A stretch of 5,750 bases of DNA. It comes from Flavobacteriales bacterium. GTDB taxonomy: Bacteria > Bacteroidota > Bacteroidia > Flavobacteriales_D > Crocinitomicaceae. A program made the position numbers and the translations under genes. Positions 1 to 5,750 of the stretch are shown here, piece by piece. The notes under the pieces are model-generated. The model searched no databases. It was not told the DNA's origin and saw only the letters and a program-made list of their open reading frames with translations. Where the stretch lies: the NCBI GenBank assembly GCA_947462695.1, contig CANHQC010000139.1, positions 1 to 5,750 on the forward strand, written 5' to 3'. The number at the start of each line of letters is the position of its first letter. The stretch's first letter is position 1.

Positions 1-1039
1 ATGCCACTATTTTCTTTGGCACCCCAAATTTCTCCATGTTCTCTAATGCTTTCGGAAGTGCGGCTTCACTACTTGCTGTTGCAAATGCAAGTGTAACAGG
101 TTCAGTTATTGCCTGAATGAACTTCTTAATTGGAATTCTGGCCATAAGTGCAATTGGCAGTAAGACAGCAAGGACAAAAATAATCAACGCCACGTACAAC
201 GTTCCAACTAGTTTCATGAGGTAAAACAGAATCTCTACACCTGATTTAGCCACCGTACTTGCAAGCGCTCCAAAAACGGCGAGTGGCGCAAGGTACATGA
301 CAATATCCGTAAACTTAAACATGACTTCGGCTAAACTCTCACTGAAATTGAGCATGGTTGTTTTGTGCGCTGTATTCTTCACCATACCTAACCCTATGGC
401 AAAAATGACTGAAAACACAACGATTTGAAGCACTTGATTTTCCACCATAGATTTAGCGAAGTTCTCGGGAAAAATCTCCACAAAATGATCCTTATGTTCA
501 GCCTTTTGAGCAAGAAGTTCAACTGATTTTTCTTTGTCCTGACTCCGTGCTTCTACTTTAACCCCAACTCCAGCTTGAGAAACATTAATCGCGAACAAAC
601 CAATAAATAATGCGACCGTAGTTACAATTTCAAAATAGAGAATACTTTTCAGTCCAATTCTTCCGACTTGTTTTAAATTGGAATGACCTGCAATTCCGAT
701 GACGAGTGTGGCAAAAATTAAAGGTGCAACAAGTGATTTTATTAAGCGCAGGAAGATCTTACCTAATCGTTCCATTTCGAGGGCGAAATCAGGGAAATCC
801 ATCCCCACTTCAACACCTAAGATCATGGAAGAGAAAATCCAAAGTGACAATTTCTTGCGTTTAAAAGAAATCAGAAAAAGAATTGCAATCAAGATATACC
901 TTGCAATTCGAAATGGAGTTGGATCAACTCCAGGGAAAGCGCTTTCGATTAAAAAAACCAAGCCGATGTGAAGAAAGGCTATAACGTACCAAAAAACAGT
1001 GTAAAATGATTTGAATTGTTTCATGGCATGAAGATACAT
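1..1039 (-). CDS. Dicarboxylate/amino acid:cation symporter (DAACS/SDF family), C-terminus cut off by window edge
   Basis: This is an inner-membrane secondary transporter that takes up dicarboxylates or acidic amino acids with Na+ or H+. The minus frame is open from 1039 to the left edge, giving 346 residues. Family hallmarks appear in order: MILGVEVG in the canonical first helix (about 72-79), RLIKSLVAPLIFATLVIG (98-115), the ENQVLQIVVFSVIFAIGLG segment (200-218), YLAPLAVFGALA (249-260), and the serine-containing HP1 tip ASSEAALPKALE (322-333). The NMDGT helix, HP2 and last helix should lie beyond position 1. About 60 residues with two hydrophobic stretches (about 12-31 and 44-59) precede the canonical first helix, which is longer than in GltPh-type proteins. 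I chose ATG 1039 because purine-rich AGAAGAAAT precedes it; ATG 1024, five codons later, is possible. It is divergent from rho. Family assignment is firm; the substrate cannot be read from this part. Confidence 0.93.
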   Translation of the reverse strand, partial: MYLHAMKQFKSFYTVFWYVIAFLHIGLVFLIESAFPGVDPTPFRIARYILIAILFLISFKRKKLSLWIFSSMILGVEVGMDFPDFALEMERLGKIFLRLIKSLVAPLIFATLVIGIAGHSNLKQVGRIGLKSILYFEIVTTVALFIGLFAINVSQAGVGVKVEARSQDKEKSVELLAQKAEHKDHFVEIFPENFAKSMVENQVLQIVVFSVIFAIGLGMVKNTAHKTTMLNFSESLAEVMFKFTDIVMYLAPLAVFGALASTVAKSGVEILFYLMKLVGTLYVALIIFVLAVLLPIALMARIPIKKFIQAITEPVTLAFATASSEAALPKALENMEKFGVPKKIVA

Positions 1040-1247
1040 ATTTCTTCTGCACTTAAAATCGATCAAAACGTACCAGAGAATAAACGCACCTATCTTTTCA
1101 ATAAATAATTTGCATAAAACGATGCTGTTTCAAGCAATTATACTTAAACTTGCACTATCAAAGAAATTAAGGTCATTTCGTATCTTAATCCTTCCATTTA
1201 ACCAGTGATCTCACAATTGTAAAAATTGTCATTCTCAAACAACATTT
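1040..1247. promoter_or_regulatory. Divergent intergenic spacer between symporter gene and rho
   Basis: This 208-base AT-rich stretch separates two genes that point away from each other, so both promoters should lie here; that is inferred from layout. I looked for the Bacteroidota sigma-A pattern (TTG, then about 19 bases, then TAnnTTTG) and found only near matches without a properly spaced TTG: TATCTTTT at 1091-1098 on the plus strand and TACGTTTT at 1065-1072 read on the minus strand. Weak inverted repeats occur at 1166-1171 with 1184-1189 and at 1213-1218 with 1224-1229. No small reading frame or RNA gene is convincing. The rho ATG is preceded by CAAACAACATTT, with no Shine-Dalgarno site, as usual in this phylum. 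Confidence 0.55.
1213..1229 (+). repeat. Short inverted repeat in the presumed rho leader
   Basis: ACAATT (1213-1218) and AATTGT (1224-1229) are exact inverted copies around a five-base loop, 18 bases before the rho ATG. The left part also belongs to the 8-base palindrome ACAATTGT. The stem is short and almost all A-T, so it could be a weak leader hairpin, a protein site, or chance in AT-rich DNA. Confidence 0.25.
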
Positions 1248-2978
1248 ATGGACAAAAAAGAGCTAGAAAGTAAAAAACTTTCTGACCTAAGGGTAATTGC
1301 AGCAACTATTGGAATTGATTCAGCAGAATCCTTTAAAAAAGCCGAATTGATTGATCGTATTTTAGATTCACGTTCTACAGAATCGAATGATAACGAAACT
1401 AAAAAACGCAGACCAAGGGTTTCGAAAGTTGAAAATCAAGAAAGTACTGATTTGTTTTCGACTGTTACTCCGCCTAAAAGTGATGTAAAACAAGAGATTC
1501 AACCTGAGATCAAAAAGGAAATTGAAGGAGACACAAAATTGGGCAATAGAAATAAACCCAAAGTAAGAACCGAGAATCAACCTGAGGATCAACCGGAGAA
1601 TCAAGAAGAAAACTTGAACGAAAAGAAAGGTAGAAACCTACTTGATCTTGCCAAAAAAGTTGAATTATCAGAAGAAAAAAATGATTCTGTCGCTAATCCG
1701 GTTTCCGATCAAGATCAGCAAGCAAATAAACCTGATGAAAAACAACATCAGCATCAGCAACACAAGCACCCTCGTCAGCAACATCAGCATCAACATCCAC
1801 AGCAAAATCAACAAAATCAGCGCAGGCAACAAGAAGAGAAAGTGGATGACTCCTACGATCTTGTAGGTATTGTTACTGCAGAGGGCGTACTTGAAGTAAT
1901 TCAGGATGGTTACGGATTCTTGCGATCGTCAGACTACAATTACCTGCCATCTCCAGATGACATTTACGTTTCTCAAAGTCAGATTAAACATTTTGGATTA
2001 AAAACTGGAGACACAGTAAAAGGAACCATCCGTCCACCAAGAGAAGGCGAGAAATTCTTTCCACTTGTAAAAGTAGAGTCAATAAATGGTAGACACCCGT
2101 CATATATTCGTGATCGCGTGCCTTTTCAATACCTCACTCCCCTTTTCCCAGACGAGAAGTTCAAACTAACCGGTCATGCGCAGGAAACACTTTCCACTAG
2201 AGTAATGGACTTGTTTGCGCCAATTGGGAAAGGTCAGCGGGGTATGATTGTGGCACAGCCTAAAACAGGTAAAACCATGTTATTAAAGGATGTAGCCAAT
2301 GCTATTGCAGCGAATCATCCTGAAACATACTTGATCGTACTTTTAATTGACGAACGTCCTGAAGAAGTTACCGATATGGCCAGAAGTGTAAAAGCAGAAG
2401 TGATTGCTTCTACATTTGATGAGCCAGCTGATCGACATGTAAAAGTAGCGAACATGGTACTTGAAAAAGCCAAACGAATGGTAGAATGTGGTCATGATGT
2501 ATGTATATTACTTGATTCCATTACGCGACTAGCACGAGCATACAACACTGTTTCTCCAGCTTCAGGAAAAGTACTTTCAGGAGGTGTTGATGCTAACGCG
2601 TTGCATAAACCAAAACGCTTCTTTGGATCAGCCCGTAAAATCGAAAATGGTGGATCATTATCTATTCTAGCTACCGCTTTAACGGAGACAGGATCTAAAA
2701 TGGACGAAGTAATATTTGAAGAATTCAAAGGTACCGGTAACATGGAATTGCAATTGGATCGTAAGATTGCCAATCGCCGCATTTATCCGGCAATCGATAT
2801 TACAGCTTCAGGTACACGTCGCGAAGATTTACTTGTTGGAAAAGATGTGCTACAGCGGATTTGGCTCATCCGTAAATTCATTGCGGATATGAATCCGGTT
2901 GAAGCGATGGAGTTTATGAAGAACCACATGGAAAACACCTTGTCGAATGAAGAGTTTCTCGTTTCAATGAACAGCTAA
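1248..2978 (+). CDS. rho: Transcription termination factor Rho with long disordered insertion
   Basis: Rho is a hexameric RNA-dependent ATPase/translocase that releases nascent transcripts from RNA polymerase. The 576 residues compare with 419 in E. coli. Domains in order: N-terminal helical Rho_N domain (about 3-43); charged, Q/N/E/H-rich low-complexity insertion (about 44-203); cold-shock-like RNA-binding domain (about 208-278) with GYGFLR at 221-226; and the RecA-type ATPase core to the end. Walker A is AQPKTGKT (336-343, K342). The DERPEEV segment carries the expected catalytic Glu near 369. Walker B is [14 protein letters not shown] with D423. The secondary RNA-binding loops SGKVLSGG and the GTGNMEL segment are intact, and the arginine finger is R524 in SGTRRE. 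All key catalytic residues are therefore present, and the residues forming the bicyclomycin pocket look conserved. Numbering runs about 158 ahead of E. coli throughout the core, so the extra length lies entirely before the RNA-binding domain. A membrane protein gene follows after 9 bases. Confidence 0.98.
   Translation: MDKKELESKKLSDLRVIAATIGIDSAESFKKAELIDRILDSRSTESNDNETKKRRPRVSKVENQESTDLFSTVTPPKSDVKQEIQPEIKKEIEGDTKLGNRNKPKVRTENQPEDQPENQEENLNEKKGRNLLDLAKKVELSEEKNDSVANPVSDQDQQANKPDEKQHQHQQHKHPRQQHQHQHPQQNQQNQRRQQEEKVDDSYDLVGIVTAEGVLEVIQDGYGFLRSSDYNYLPSPDDIYVSQSQIKHFGLKTGDTVKGTIRPPREGEKFFPLVKVESINGRHPSYIRDRVPFQYLTPLFPDEKFKLTGHAQETLSTRVMDLFAPIGKGQRGMIVAQPKTGKTMLLKDVANAIAANHPETYLIVLLIDERPEEVTDMARSVKAEVIASTFDEPADRHVKVANMVLEKAKRMVECGHDVCILLDSITRLARAYNTVSPASGKVLSGGVDANALHKPKRFFGSARKIENGGSLSILATALTETGSKMDEVIFEEFKGTGNMELQLDRKIANRRIYPAIDITASGTRREDLLVGKDVLQRIWLIRKFIADMNPVEAMEFMKNHMENTLSNEEFLVSMNS
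1377..1856 (+). other. Region of rho encoding the low-complexity, probably disordered insertion
   Basis: Residues about 44-203 of Rho lack a recognisable fold. The first part is rich in Lys, Glu, Asn and Ser. It includes short Gln-Pro-Glu repeats ([14 protein letters not shown] at 109-122) and one more ordered-looking segment, [16 protein letters not shown]. The stretch 166-197 is almost only Gln, His, Asn and Arg: 15 Gln and 7 His in 32 residues, written mostly with CAA, CAG and CAT codons. Insertions at this place are known in Rho of Bacteroidota and some other phyla, and in a gut Bacteroides species the region has been linked to condensate formation. That this copy behaves likewise is inference. 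Confidence 0.85.
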
Positions 2979-2987
2979 TTTTCTGTT

Positions 2988-3548
2988 ATGCGTATCGGAG
3001 TAAAAACGGGACTTATTGCTGCGGCTTGTTGGATAACCTTTCGATTGTCAGCACATTACCTGGGATTTTTTGTGGACACCCCTGTTCCTCAAGTAGCAGT
3101 TTTATTGAATATTTTCGGTTTACTTGTGGCAATTTCAATTGGGCTTTATTTAGAAAAAAGGAAACAGACGGAAGAAAGTAACGCATTATTTGACATGAAG
3201 AATGCGATGTCTGCAGGCGTGCCCTACGTGGTGCTAGTGAGTATTTTCATTTATTTTTTCTACCATAAAATCAATCCGGAATGCTACCAACATCAGGTAG
3301 CAGAAAATGACATTGCCATAGAACGAATGGTTAATGATCCTGTTCAATTGGAAAAATTCAAAAAAGAACAGCAAGATGCGGAGGTCATGACGAAAGAACA
3401 AATCGAATCGAAACTTAAACAAAGTAATCGTCAAGGTGCCTCTGCCGGATTTACCTCAACATTGACAGTTTTAGCTATGATTATTCTAGCTACGCTCTAC
3501 AGTCTCTTGATAACGATTATTATGCGAAAAGTCGTTTTCAGGAATTAG
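2988..3548 (+). CDS. DUF4199-type membrane protein, function unknown
   Basis: This is a 186-residue inner-membrane protein of unknown function. Four hydrophobic segments are visible: about 5-28, 36-55, 77-93 and 155-179. Between the third and fourth lies a charged, helical stretch of roughly 55 residues, beginning with YHKINPE (92-98) and rich in Lys, Glu and Gln. This arrangement, with a short third helix followed by an INP-like motif and a charged loop, matches my recollection of DUF4199, a family found mainly in Bacteroidota; the assignment is by pattern only. No catalytic motif is seen. The ATG lies 9 bases after the rho stop codon, with no room for a separate promoter or terminator, so co-transcription with rho is likely. 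The last 11 bases overlap the 3' end of the opposing Mur ligase gene. DUF4293, another small four-helix family I recall near rho in this phylum, is the main alternative but fits length and motifs less well. Confidence 0.75.
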   Translation: MRIGVKTGLIAAACWITFRLSAHYLGFFVDTPVPQVAVLLNIFGLLVAISIGLYLEKRKQTEESNALFDMKNAMSAGVPYVVLVSIFIYFFYHKINPECYQHQVAENDIAIERMVNDPVQLEKFKKEQQDAEVMTKEQIESKLKQSNRQGASAGFTSTLTVLAMIILATLYSLLITIIMRKVVFRN

Positions 3549-4908
3549 CGATAGCAGCCTTTACTTCTTCTCCGAGTTGATCGTAGTCTATTCCATCAAA
3601 CGTTCCAGACGACATCATCAGTAACACACTATTATGAAGATCGTGCTTTCTGATGAACGACAATACATCTTGGGTAGAATCAACAACGTTAACTTCATCA
3701 CCAAATGCATTTTGAATTTCGTCCTTGGTCAATTCCGGAAGTTTTTTGTGGGCCACAACAGCTGGACTAAAATAAACGAGTGCTTCATCAGCTGCCTGCA
3801 TTGAACCGCTGTAGTGTGGTAAAAAATTCTTCTGTAAGGACGAAAACGTATGCAATTCCATACACGCAATTACATGCCTGTCTGGGTACTGTTCTTTCAC
3901 TGCTTTGGTTGTTGCTTTTAATTTTGACGGTGAATGAGCAAAGTCTTTGAATAAGACAAACTCCTTAGTTTCTACTACTTTTTGTAACCGTTTTCCTGCT
4001 CCAGTAAAATCTTGCATAGCGCTCATAAAATCGCCTGGTTTTATCCCAATAGCCGCTGCAAGTTCTAATGCTCCCATCGCATTTTGCAGGTTATGCGCAC
4101 CAAATATTTTCCAATCAAACCACTCACCATTCAATTCCACTTGAGAACCCATTTCAGTTACGCGAAATGTTGGCGTTTGATAGGGTTTAATACTAAGTCT
4201 TCCGTTGTGTTTTTCGCCTAAAAGACGAACTTCCTCGTCTTCTTGATTGCAAACTAGCACACCATTTTCAGCGATACAAGCGCAAAAAATATCAAATTGC
4301 TCGACGTAGTTTTCAAACGTTGGAAACACATTGATATGATCCCAAGCTATACCGCTTATTATAGCAATATCAGGCTGATATAAATGGAATTTAGGTCGAC
4401 GGTCAATCGGAGAACTCAAGTATTCATCACCTTCTAAGATCATAATTGGCGCGTCATCAGATAATTTCACCATACAGTCGTACCCTTCCAATTGAGCACC
4501 CACCATGTAATCGACATTTACACCAAGTTTATTGACCACATGAAGCAACATCGAAGTAATCGTTGTTTTACCATGACTCCCGCCAATTACAACCCTTATT
4601 TTGTGTTTACTTTGCTCGTATAAGTATTCAGGATAAGAATAAATCGGTATGCTTAATTCTTTCGCGCGGATCAATTCAGGATTATCTTCTCGTGCATGCA
4701 TACCCAATATAACGGCATCTAGATCAGAAGTAATTCGTTGCTCATCCCAGCCGATCGTTTCTGGCAAAATTCCTTGCCTTTCTAATCGTGTTCGTGAAGG
4801 TTCGAAAATTTCATCGTCTGAACCAGTAACATCGGTTCCTTTACGGCTTAGCGCAATAGCTAAATTATGCATTGCACTTCCTCCAATGGCAATAAAATGT
4901 ACTTTCAT
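3538..4908 (-). CDS. mpl: UDP-N-acetylmuramate:L-alanyl-gamma-D-glutamyl-meso-diaminopimelate ligase (Mpl-type Mur ligase)
   Basis: Mpl is a cytoplasmic ATP-dependent ligase that joins recovered murein tripeptide to UDP-MurNAc, returning old peptidoglycan to synthesis. The 456 residues match the family's usual length (457 in E. coli). The N-terminal nucleotide-binding fold starts MKVHFIAIGGSAMHNLA, with VTGSD at 27-31. The central ATPase domain has P-loop GGSHGKTT (109-116, K114), the EGDEY acidic motif (159-163), WDHINVF (189-195) and GAHNLQNAMGA (270-280). The C-terminal domain begins near GAGKRLQ (303-309) and has KDFAHSPSK (321-329) and MSSGTFDGID (432-441). E. coli Mpl has HHP where this protein has HSP. 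The frame could begin 26 codons earlier at 4986, but that extension is hydrophobic and unlike any Mur ligase N-terminus, whereas ATG 4908 starts exactly at the family's first strand. MurC is the closest alternative; the overall pattern fits Mpl better. Confidence 0.9.
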   Translation of the reverse strand: MKVHFIAIGGSAMHNLAIALSRKGTDVTGSDDEIFEPSRTRLERQGILPETIGWDEQRITSDLDAVILGMHAREDNPELIRAKELSIPIYSYPEYLYEQSKHKIRVVIGGSHGKTTITSMLLHVVNKLGVNVDYMVGAQLEGYDCMVKLSDDAPIMILEGDEYLSSPIDRRPKFHLYQPDIAIISGIAWDHINVFPTFENYVEQFDIFCACIAENGVLVCNQEDEEVRLLGEKHNGRLSIKPYQTPTFRVTEMGSQVELNGEWFDWKIFGAHNLQNAMGALELAAAIGIKPGDFMSAMQDFTGAGKRLQKVVETKEFVLFKDFAHSPSKLKATTKAVKEQYPDRHVIACMELHTFSSLQKNFLPHYSGSMQAADEALVYFSPAVVAHKKLPELTKDEIQNAFGDEVNVVDSTQDVLSFIRKHDLHNSVLLMMSSGTFDGIDYDQLGEEVKAAIANS

Positions 4909-5003
4909 TTTGAACACGGTTTGAATGTGCTGTAAAAATAAATGGAATAGAAATGGGGACGATTGGGAACAAAAAGAGTTACCCACATCGTGTGTTGAAT
5001 AGC
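4909..5003 (-). promoter_or_regulatory. Spacer upstream of mpl
   Basis: This 95-base gap lies between two genes on the same strand. Read on the minus strand it holds TATTTTTA (4933-4940), one base off the Bacteroidota -7 pattern and 24 bases before the mpl ATG, but without a correctly placed TTG upstream. A four-base-pair hairpin (4984-4994) followed by a run of five T on the minus strand (4971-4975) is too weak to call a terminator. Whether mpl has its own promoter is therefore undecided. Confidence 0.3.
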
Positions 5004-5750
5004 TTAGTTCTTGGTATTTTTCACAAGATCTGAATTTTGCGTATGCTGAATCCAGGCTTCTTCAGTAATGGGCTTACCATTTTTTGAGTACGTTGTATTA
5101 TCTAGCGTTTGTGTTCTCACATACACATCACCTTGTCCTTCAACAACAACTACTCGTCGAGTAATATACGCAGTGACGTATCCAAAACTATCCGATCGGG
5201 TGAAATTCTCTTCGGACACTCCTTCAGGATAGTTGAGACCAATTTCATTCGGCGTTCTTGTCTTAACTTTAGTCGCATTTAATCGCGTATCAATTTTCAC
5301 TCCATGTTCGTATGACTTTTCGGCAAGCTCACGATCGGTATTAGCCTGGACATTAGTAGCCTTAGCTGCCACATCCAAGTAATCGCGTTTCATGGATCGC
5401 TCTTGTGAAGTAAGTTGAACCTGTTGGTTGGATTGACCGTTAACGAACTTATTGACCTTTGCTTCAACAGTCATGGACTCATCCTTTTCGCTATTCAACA
5501 ATGCTGTTTCACCCGTTTCCAATTTTGTTTCGAGACGATTGATTTTTGCGCTATTATCAATTGTATTTGTTGATTGTCGAACCATTTCACGGTTGACATT
5601 GTCGTCCACTTTCATGACCCGCTGTCCTTGATCGATTCCGTTTGATTGGTCTTTTACGAATTGGTTTTGTTCTGCTTTAACCAATTGTTGCGTTTTTTTA
5701 TCTACGATTGTGTTGGTAACCAATCCTTGTTCCTGTTCTCGTTGAAGAAT
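5004..5750 (-). CDS. C-terminal part of an unrecognised repeat-containing protein, 5' end beyond window
   Basis: I do not recognise a named family. The minus frame is open from the stop at 5004 to the right edge, giving 248 visible residues. A TTG at 5721-5723 could serve as a start, but the same frame continues through it to the edge with similar composition, so the true start almost certainly lies outside. The first 160 or so visible residues are hydrophilic, predicted helical and rich in Asn, Gln, Lys, Glu and Thr, with degenerate repeats: NQFVKDQSN (29-37) and NKFVNGQSN (100-108), and RE-x(5-6)-TNTI-like segments near 4, 54 and 140. No signal peptide or membrane segment is visible in this part. 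The last 80 residues form a different module. It runs from GLNYPEGVSEENF (171-183) through the strand-rich YITRRVVVVEGQGDVYVRTQ (195-214) to SKNGKPITEEAW (222-233), and looks like a small beta domain. It could be a cell-surface or envelope-associated coiled-coil protein, but nothing visible proves location. Confidence 0.8.
   Translation of the reverse strand: MLQREQEQGLVTNTIVDKKTQQLVKAEQNQFVKDQSNGIDQGQRVMKVDDNVNREMVRQSTNTIDNSAKINRLETKLETGETALLNSEKDESMTVEAKVNKFVNGQSNQQVQLTSQERSMKRDYLDVAAKATNVQANTDRELAEKSYEHGVKIDTRLNATKVKTRTPNEIGLNYPEGVSEENFTRSDSFGYVTAYITRRVVVVEGQGDVYVRTQTLDNTTYSKNGKPITEEAWIQHTQNSDLVKNTKN
5427..5453 (-). repeat. Coding repeat, copy 2 (NKFVNGQSN)
   Basis: This segment encodes NKFVNGQSN and pairs with the copy at 5640-5666. 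Both copies lie beside Glu/Lys-rich helical stretches and between the RE-x(5-6)-TNTI-like segments, so they probably mark equivalent points in a longer repeated module of about 50-85 residues with variable linkers. Confidence 0.5.
5640..5666 (-). repeat. Coding repeat, copy 1 (NQFVKDQSN)
   Basis: This segment encodes NQFVKDQSN. The second copy lies 213 bases downstream on the same strand, with six of nine residues identical. The repeat is degenerate at DNA level, which suggests an old duplication within the gene. Confidence 0.5.

Noticed and set aside
699..971. Open plus-strand frame of 90 codons
   Set aside because: It lies opposite the symporter gene, whose protein has clear family motifs across the same bases; the plus-strand product has no recognisable feature.
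1743..1838. CAA/CAG/CAT-rich stretch as a CRISPR-like or tandem DNA repeat
   Set aside because: There is no regular unit length or spacer; the pattern follows from Gln/His codons within an intact reading frame.
1368..1866. Open frames on both strands within the first part of rho (minus 1368-1604, plus 1642-1866)
   Set aside because: They are by-products of the low-complexity A-rich coding sequence; the rho frame continues across them and the alternative products are of odd composition.
2492..2782. Open minus-strand frame of 96 codons
   Set aside because: It is antisense to the highly conserved ATPase core of Rho.
3234..3434. Open minus-strand frame of 66 codons
   Set aside because: It is antisense to the DUF4199-type gene and is only a Phe-rich mirror of Lys/Glu codons.
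3947..4924. Open plus-strand frames at 3947-4144 and 4649-4924
   Set aside because: Both are antisense to conserved parts of the Mur ligase and show no start context or family motif.
4909..4986. 26-codon N-terminal extension of mpl from ATG 4986, resembling a hydrophobic leader
   Set aside because: Mur ligases are cytoplasmic, and the family N-terminus MKVHFIAIGG begins exactly at ATG 4908; the upstream codons look like non-coding spacer.
4971..4994. Possible terminator after the right-edge gene (minus strand): CACA/TGTG hairpin and five T
   Set aside because: The stem is four base pairs and the T-run starts eight bases after it, too weak and too far away.
5721..5723. TTG as the start codon of the right-edge gene
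   Set aside because: The frame stays open for all nine codons up to the edge, these codons fit the repeat pattern, and no A-rich start context precedes the TTG.

Overview
The window looks like chromosomal DNA from a Bacteroidota bacterium, most likely of the order Flavobacteriales. Four things support this. The sequence is AT-rich. The start codons are preceded by A-rich stretches instead of Shine-Dalgarno sites. The Rho protein carries a very long, low-complexity insertion between its N-terminal domain and its RNA-binding domain. The neighbours are a DUF4199-type membrane protein and a Mur ligase whose N-terminus is typical of that phylum. This placement is by recognition only; no search was run.

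Layout from left to right. Positions 1-1039 (minus strand) hold most of a sodium/proton-dicarboxylate (or acidic amino acid) symporter; its C-terminal part lies beyond the left edge. A 208-base divergent spacer follows and must hold the start signals for both flanking genes. Positions 1248-2978 (plus) encode transcription termination factor Rho. After a 9-base gap, 2988-3548 (plus) encodes a small membrane protein with four predicted helices, probably DUF4199, likely on the same transcript. The next gene, 3538-4908 (minus), is an Mpl-type UDP-N-acetylmuramate tripeptide ligase. It converges on the DUF4199 gene and their 3' ends overlap by 11 bases. After a 95-base gap, 5004-5750 (minus) is the C-terminal part of a larger protein of unknown function, open to the right edge, with degenerate helical repeats and a compact C-terminal module.

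The genes do not form one pathway: nutrient uptake, transcription termination, a membrane protein of unknown role, peptidoglycan recycling and an unknown repeat protein. I see no mobile element, CRISPR array, tRNA or rRNA. I see no convincing new multi-gene system. The points most worth a second look are the disordered insertion in Rho, the tight rho-DUF4199 pairing, the extra N-terminal hydrophobic segments of the symporter, and the repeat protein at the right edge.
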